Shown: piece by piece, positions 27,852-36,800 of the stretch
Numbering within the stretch: position 1 is the stretch's first letter
Layout: each line of letters begins with the position of its first letter
Source: Silurus meridionalis
Taxonomy: Eukaryota; Chordata; Actinopteri; Siluriformes; Siluridae
NCBI RefSeq assembly: GCF_014805685.1
Contig: NC_060884.1
Span: forward strand, 14,242,856-14,306,855
Reading direction: 5' to 3'
DNA length: 64,000 bases
Position numbers and translations under genes: made by a program
The notes under the pieces: generated by a model
What the model saw: only the letters and a program-made list of their open reading frames with translations
The model's database searches: none
Told to the model about the DNA's origin: nothing

Positions 27852-30800
27852 TGAGACAGGTTGAGACATAGAGCTTGCTTGGCCACCTGCCACTTTTTCT
27901 TCATTCTCCTCCCACAAAACACTGCCCCCGAGAGTCATTCAGACACGCTTGCTTGTGTTAAATGATTTAAATGTTTTTAAGTAAATAGATTTGAACGATT
28001 ATAAACACCTGCTCAACTGCCAAGTTTAACCCTTTATCTCTTCAACTATCAGGTTGCTTCCCTGTTACTGGAGTGACATTAAATACACTTTTCTACACAC
28101 ACTGTGAACAATGTAATGTACTACTTTTCTACTAATAAATTAGATTATATACTAAACAAAATTATAAACACAACACTGTTTTTGCCCTCATTTTTCATGA
28201 GCTGAACTCAAAGACTTTTTCTATGTACACAAAAAGCCTATTTCTCTGAAATGTTGTTTTTGGATCTGTCTAAATTTGTGTTAGTGAGCACTTCTCCTTT
28301 GAAAAACCAGTGAGTATCTGGTGTGACCACCATTTGCCTCACACAAAGCAACACATCTCCTTTGCATAGAGTTGATCAGGTTGTTGATTGTGGCCTGTGG
28401 AATGTTGCCAATTGTGCCTCTCTCACCATGTCTCCAAAACGTCCTACATGCGCTGTCCCTCTAATAAACTAGTTTCTAATCCTGTCCATCCTCGTCACTC
28501 CCAATGAAAATCTAAAAATCTTCAACTCTGCCACCTCCAGCTTCACCTCCTGTCTTTTAGTCAATGCCACTGTCTCTAAACCATACAACATCGCAGGTCT
28601 CACTACAGTCTTATAAACTTTCCCTTTCACTCTTGCAGATACCCTTCTATCACAAATCACTCTTCTTCAACCCCTCCACCCTGCCTGCACCCTTTCTTTA
28701 CTTCTCTAACACACTCTCCATTACTTTGCATAGTTGACCCCAGGTACCTAAACTCCTCCACCTTCACCACCACCACATGTACTCTTTCTTATTCCTACTC
28801 TTTTATTTCCTTTCTCTGCAGCATGTACCTCTTCTCAACCTGCTCCCTACTCTAATCACAATATTATCCGCAAACATCATAGTCCATTTAGACTCCTGTT
28901 TGACCTCATTCGTCAACCTGTCCATCACCACTGCAAACAGGAAAGGGCTCAGAGCCGATCCTTGATGCAGTTCCACCTCCACCTTGGTCTTTTATTTCTA
29001 CTGCACACTTCACTGCTGTCACACTGTCCTCATACATGTCCTGCACCACTCTCACATACTTCTCTGCCACACCAGACTTCTTCATTCAATACCGCAACTC
29101 CTCTCTTAGCACCCTGTCATACGCTTTCTAAAACGCTTTTCTAAAACCACAAACACACAATGCAACTCCTTCTGACCTTCTCTATACTTCTCCGTTAACA
29201 TTCTCTAAGCAATTCTTGCATCTGCAGTGCTCTTCTCTCAGCCTGGCTTCCACTACTCTTTCCCATAACTTAATGTTGTGACTGATCAACTTTATTCCCT
29301 TGTAGTTACTGCAGGTCTGCACATCTCCCTTGCTCTCAAAAACCGGTACCAGCACACTCCTTCTCCATTCCTCTGTCATCCTCTCACCTTCCTAAATCTG
29401 GTTAAATGTAAAAACTCCACTGCCAGCTCTCCACACTTCTACTGGTATCTCATCTGGTTCAACTGACTTTCTACTCTTCTTCCTCTTTATTGCTGCTCTT
29501 ACTTCCTTCTTACTAATCTTATCCACTTCACCATCTCCACACCGTCCAACCTTTTCTCGCTCACATTTTCCTCGTTCATCAGCTGCTCAAAATACTCCCT
29601 CCATCTTCTCAACACACATTTTCATCTGCACCCTTTATTGCTCTAACTTGTAGCACATCCTTCCCAGCTCTGTCCCACTGCCTGGCTAATCGGTACAAAT
29701 CCTTTTCTCCTTCCTTCCTGTCTAAATTCTCATACAGCTCCTCATATGCTTTTCCTTTGCTAGTGCAGGAACTAATAATTCAATTAATTTGTATCAATTT
29801 TATTTGTATAGCACTTAAAAATGGGCACAAAGAAACTTTACAGAAATATCTACTTTAATAAAAGTAGATTAGATTTTTTATTTATAAATTTGTCCCTACA
29901 CTTTTATTTTTAATAAGTGACCCATGTGTGACTAGGTCATGAAAACTCCCTGAGATTATAATATGATGAAACCTTGAGAGGAACCAGACTCATAAGAGAG
30001 CTTTTGAGGACATTTAAGTGTGAAATGCAGTCCAAAGCCATCTTCATGTTTTTAAGTGGAACCATCCACAGTAGTATCCTGTGTCAAGTCAAGTCAAGTT
30101 TATTTGTATAGCGCTTTTCACAACAGACATTGTCTCAAAGCAGCTTTACACAAATCAACAGTTAAGGTGAATGATGTGCATTTGTCCCTGATGAGCAAGC
30201 CGTGGCGACTGTGGCAAGGAAAATGGCTTAGATGTTATGAGGAAGAAACCTTGAGAGGAACCAGACTCAAAAGGGGAACCCATCCTCATTTGGGTGACAT
30301 CAAGAGTTTGATCATAAATCTTTCAACAATACAGAACACTGGAGAGTGAGAACTAACATGATTACTGGAGTATAAGATTATAAGTGATGTTATTTCTGCA
30401 GTCTTATACAGTCTATATGGTTAGTAGCTCCTAGTTTTATAAGCTCAGCATTTGTGATCATCACAGATTCAGCATCAGCTTCTCCATGCCAGAGCCTTTA
30501 AACACTCCAGGAGGTCCAATGTCAAAACCCCACACATGTAGCGGGATCCAAATGGCACTGGTACGTCTCTAGATGGTTCGGGATGTTTGCAAGTTCGGCA
30601 TCTACTTCTTCAGAGGTCCGTAATCATCACGAGGTGGGAGGTGACTGGAGCTGGCCAAACCTCAGGGTGTCTCGGGATGGGGAGAGAAAGAGAAGCAGTG
30701 GAGAGGAATTAGCGTAGCTGCTGTTCATGATATTAACAGCACAAGTTGATAATGTGCATGTGATCAGATGTTCTGGAGCACAAGGTTATGATATGTGATG

Positions 30801-33800
30801 TGTGTTATGTGTAGGCTTTGCTAAAAAGATATGTTTTTAATCTACACTTAAACTGGGTGAGTGTATCTGAGCCCCGAACACTGTCAGGAAGACTATTCCA
30901 GAGTTTAGGAGCTAAATGTGAAAATGCTCTACCACCTTTAGTGGACTTTGCTATTCTACGAACTACTAGAAGCCCAGAGTTTTGAGATCTCAGGGAGCGT
31001 GGCGGATTGTAGCGTGTTAAAAGACTGGATAGATACATGGGAGCCAAACCATTTAGTGCTTTATAAGTGAGAAGTAATAGTTTGTAGTCTATTCGAAACT
31101 TAACAGGAAGCCAATGTAGGGACGATAGGATTGGGGTTATGTATTTTCTTGACCTTGTAAGAACTCTGGCTGCTGCATTCTGAACTACATTATCGTTACA
31201 CATTCCATGTGAAGCGATCCTCAGCAGCAGATGGTGTTTTTTCTTTTTATAAATGAGTACCCCATCCTGGATTGGGGCAGTAGGGATCAGTCGGCTTGTA
31301 TCTAAACAGTAGCCTACCAAGAAAGTAATTGTTCACTGTCTTTCTCCTTCCTTTCACAACTGCTGTATTTCTCTCGGGAGTTTATATTTTGGCATCGTCG
31401 TGCGTTTAAAAATCAACACCGGTGGAAGTTTTTCTCCCGAAGCCGTGCAGCTCAGAACAAAGTTGATGTGTTAGAAACAAGAAAAATGAATAAGGATTTG
31501 AGCGAGTTTGACAAGGGCCAAATTGTGATGGCTAGACCACTGGATCAGAGCATCTCCAAAACAACTCCTTTGAGCTGTTCCTGGTCTGCAGTGGTATCTA
31601 ACAAAAGTGTTTCAAGAAAGAACAGTGGTGAACCAGCGACAGGGTTGGCTGGCCCGTGTGGTCCGACTACTGTAGCCAAACCTGCTGAAGAAGTAAATGC
31701 TGTTAATGCTCGACAGGTTAAGAAAAGAGGGGACCAACACTATTAGGCAGGTGGTCATAATGTTATGCCTGCTTGGTATAAGAGCTCATATAAGTGTGAA
31801 GATTTGTATAATTGGTTTTAACGTCTGCACTATCTACTGTTTCATAGTGTGGAGACCCCTTTCACGAAGATGATCTTGTGGTCCTGAATGGAAGCAAAGA
31901 AGAGCAAGAAGAGCTAAAGAAGGCAATGGAGGAGAGAAGGGCTAAAGCTAAAACAGCAAAGGTAGAATTCTGCTTCTTTGTCATTTTGTTATATAGTCCC
32001 ATATCTGTTGTACAAAAACATATTTAGCTATATTCTGTTCACAAACCTGCCTGGTTCTGCCAGTGTAGAATGTGTGTACCATGTATTTCTAGTGTTTAAT
32101 ATTGTACTTTATTCCCATAGAAGTCGAAGAAAACCAAGGCTCTTGAGACTGTTTTTAAATCACCAGAACCAAAAGGTAAAGTATATAGATATTTTATTCT
32201 TTGGTATAGTTGACAGAAATTAGAAGAGTATGCAAGTGCAAGTATTTAGTGATTTTCTTAACAAGATTAATATAATTAAAAAAGGGCACGGAGCAAATAA
32301 GAACTGGACCTGAACACAACGAGAGAAATCCGAACTACATCGAAACCAGAGAAACTAAAGAGATTCTAGCGCTTAGTATCGACTGGTACTAAATGACATA
32401 TCATTTAATTTACTATGAATGTTTGTGTTAAGAGTCTTTTTTTATAGGGAGGGTGTGCTGGTAAAGCAGTTGAGTCCAGGTGTGTGTAATCAGTAATCTG
32501 TTGCGTGAGACTGAGAGAGAGTTTGGGTATGGTCCCTGGTCATCAGCGGCATGCTTGCAGAATACCTTTCTGCATTCAGAGATGTGTAGTTAGATGCTGA
32601 TTCCTGAGTCTTGTGCTGATTCCTTGTGCACACGAAACGTTTTACATAGAAATGGTGTTCGAGTAACTGTAGCAAGACCTTTTTGATCTCTGGAGTAGAC
32701 CAGAATGTTGAATGTTTATCTTGGCATTGGCCAATGCATTGAAACACTGCTGGTGCCAAAAATAGCCCATATAACATGTAGTACTTGTGGTATCCAGAGG
32801 CGGCAGTACTAAAGTTTGTCTTTCACTTGCCTTACACATAGTTGCTTATCAGATTATATGCACAGATTAAATGCATTTCTTGTGGGAAGTGTATGCAAAA
32901 AAGTGCATACACTGCCACACTTGATCTGCCTCAGGTCTAACTAGTCTAATTAGTAACACCTGCTGAAAAAAGCGATTAAAAGCTATTGTTGGCTATCGTC
33001 TATTCCTGCACTTTACCACTCTGAACTGGGCAACCTTACAGTGTTCACTTTACGTCTCTTACACTCCACAGTGTGCAATATACAACAGGTTTACTGACGG
33101 TGCTATTTAGTTTTTTGTGTATTTGTCTTATACTGTCTTGTGTTGTCTTTGTACTGTTTGCACCAGGTTGCACACGATGCATTTTATGTGGCGAGGACAC
33201 TTACTAGTCACTTACTAGTGCCAATTAGATCCCACTACATGTGTGGAGTTTTGACATTGGACCTCCTGGAGCGTTTAAAGGCTTCTGGCATGGAGAAGCT
33301 GATGCTGGATCTGGGATTATCACAAATGTTGAGCTCATTAGCTCCTAGTTTTATAACCATAAAGACTGTATAAGACTGTAGAAAGAACATTACTTATAAT
33401 CTTATACTCCAGTACTCATGTTAGTTCTCTCTCTCCAGTGTTCTGTATTGTTGAAAATTTATGATCACCCAATGTTACCTTGATGTCTCCCAATTGAGGA
33501 TGGGTTCCCCTTTTGAGTCTAGTTCCTCTCAAGGTTTCTTTCTCTAACATCTAAGGGAGTTTTTCCTTGCCACAGTCGCCACGGCTGCTCATCAGGGATA
33601 AATACACACCGTTCACCTTGACTGTTGATTTCTGTAAAGCTGCTTTGAGACAATGTCTGTTGTGAAAAGCGCTATAGAAATAAACTTGACTTGACTTGAC
33701 TAGACTAGTCCTCAGCCCTGTGTTTTCTGTGACTGTTGTATGTAGCACCAGGGTTCAGGAGGAACATTGTTTCAATTCACTGTGTAATGCATCAGCTATA

Positions 33801-36800
33801 TATGGTTGAAATGACAAAAAAACTTCTTGACTTGACTTGAGCTTTCTGGGACCCTCACATGAGCAGGAAATAACAGTTAGGACTGTATCAAAAATCATTT
33901 TATTAACCATAGCAAACAAGACATACTTCAAAAATCAAAAACTTAAACAAGCTTTGGTAATGAGCAAACATAACTGGACCTAGGCAGAATCACAAAAAAT
34001 AACCCAGTTTTAGACAAAACTAGAGACAAACGGTTAACAATTGAAAGCCTTGGTATCCATTGGTAGTGATGGTGGTGAGAGTCCTAATTAGGGCTGCACA
34101 GAAATGAAAATTCTTGGCCGAAACTGAAAACCGAAAAAAAGGAAAGCAATGCCGAAAACCGAAACACCGAAAGAAATTATAGAAATTATTATTACCATTG
34201 TATTTATGGCTATGACTGTGTACTAACCTTACTAAAATCAAGGCATTCCAATTGCAAATTTAAATTCAAACTTTAATGTTTAACTTAAATGCACTCATGT
34301 GTACATTAAATAATAATGTACAGGCCCTCTGGCCTGATGAAAGGTTGTAAAATTAAATATGGTCTTTCATAAAAACAAAGTGCATTCAGAACAAGTGCAA
34401 CCACTTGATGATACAACAATATTTTCACTGTAGGCCTACAACATAATAGTGTATCAAAACAAAGACTGCCATAGCCCATATGTTAACTGTAGAACTTCAA
34501 CCAATGCACCAAGATTTGCAGATGTGCAAAATGGATAATAAATATTTAGACAAGCCCATTAAGTCAGACGACAGAGAATGGCTGATCATCTAAGGCAGGG
34601 GTCACTAACGTGGTGCCCGCGGGCACCAGGTAGCCCGCAAGGACCACGAGTAACCTTTTCTAAAAAATAGCCGTTTCCTACTTTGTTAAATCATTGTTGA
34701 TAATTATTATGAAAAATCATTAGCATGATCAGTGTCTTCACATAATTATTAATAATAACATATAATAGAAGGGTAAATTAAGCAAATTTATTCCAGATCA
34801 AACTGAAAACTGTGTGTATTAAACTGGTAACCCTTCACATTAATCGATATCCAAGAAGTAGCTCTCAGTTTCAAAAAGGTTGGTAACCCCTGATCTAAAG
34901 CAATGAATTCCATAATCTTTTGTTTAATGACCTTTGCCTTGACACTATCACTGGGAAACTTCCTTGCCTTTTCAAAAACGTCCGCCACAGACGGAGTGCG
35001 TGTGCTTGGAGGGGTTTTGCTTTTCTGTGCCTCGTTCCTCTCATATTCAGCATAGCGATCGGGATGTTTGGATTTCAGGTGATAAATTAAACCCTAAATT
35101 AAATTAAATCCCTAGTCCTAATACTGTAACACTGTGAAGGTGGTTTAGGGGTGTGTGAAATCAGTAATCTGATTAGGATGAGTAAAAGAGTGCTTGGGTA
35201 TTGTAATACCCCGCTGCCACACATGTATATTGTGCGGTATTCTTGGATATCTATTTAGACACTGCTTCTTGTGTTGACAAATATTATTCATTAATACGTG
35301 TTGTTTTGTAGACCAGTAGTACATATGTTTCAACAATTATTTATTAGAGAAAACAAATGCAAAGCGAAAGCAAAATATTAGTCATGGGTGTATAAAAAAA
35401 TAATTAAATAAATAATTATAACCACACCCCTTTGACTTTTTCCCCAGTATATGCATCCAGTACATGCTCTTTGTTAGTAATGTCAGAAAATTGCGATGAA
35501 ACCTTTGAAATTTTAAATTGTCTTGTGATGTAACCATGTAACACCCAAGAAACAAAAATTGTACCATAATTCCACTGTACGAAATACAATGAAACCTGCT
35601 GCTCAAAGATTTTAGATCCTGATTGGTACATTATTGTTAACTGTGTTTTTTTTCTCCCCTAATTTGTATATAGATTCCGAGTCTAAATCGGCAAATGGAG
35701 AGAGCAGCAGCAGTGACTCAGGTATAGATTTCACAATAACTGTTCTCTCACAACATATGTTTGAATAGAACTGCAGCAATATGTGTGCTTGTTGTAAATA
35801 CTAGACACTGCTCATTTAGGGCACCATAAATTTGGCTGTTGAAAACACGACACCGTTTGTTCTAATAACGGCCGATAGCAGAAAGCATATGACTGTGCTA
35901 TTCTGTAATGGGAGCCTTAGGCTGTGCAGTGCTCTGTAGGTTTCTTTCACAAAGGAGATAAGTATGTCATTGACACAAAAGGGAACTTTGTTTTAACAAG
36001 ACATTACCATTGAAAGACATGAAAGTCTGTGTACTCTTCTGACAATGCCGTAAATGCTGGCAATGATTATCATTGTCAGGCTTTACTATATTGTTATCAA
36101 ATCTTAAGTAAGTGCTTGTTTATAAAGTATCGACAAAATTAAGATTTTGAATTGAAACATCGCTGATATATTTGATTTGTTATTGTTATATAGGGCTCCT
36201 TAGTGTAATAATTATTTTTAAGTCCTTGTAAGTAAATCAAATGTATTTTAGTTATCAGCATCCTTACATTTTGAAATTTTTTTACGTCTGCACTGAAGAA
36301 AGTAATTCTACTGAGTCAATTCCTGTAAAATCGAACAAGGCTGAAAATGCTAACAGATGATTTTGTGCAGATGAACCAGTCCAGTTTTTTTACAACCAAT
36401 TTTACCAACCTGATTTCAGTAGGGTTCAAATTCAGTGACTGGCCTTAAATGTTGGGGTATATAATTATCTCATCATCATATTGAGCGATTTATGGCAAAG
36501 TCTGAACAACCTGGAAGAGGAAACCTTTGGTCATAAACATTCAGGTACAAGGCATCAGTGATCCACCACTGTATTTTACAGTGGCATTCAAGTCATTTTC
36601 CTTTTATACACTTCCCTTTTTGGAACAAACATTGATGGGTCAAAGTCTAGGCAAATTTGCAACCTGTATAAATTTGTAAGTAATTGTGCTTAATGGTATT
36701 TCAGCTGCTTATGTTCTTAGGTCCACATTAATGGCTGACAGCAGGATTTTAGAGGTTTCACAGGTTTCAAGAATAACAATTTGTTTGTATTTATTTAGAA

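Noticed and set aside
30805..31320. 171-residue minus-strand frame as a host gene
   Set aside because: The [20 protein letters not shown] and [10 protein letters not shown] blocks are the C-terminal region of fish LINEs, and the 3' UTR and tail follow directly.
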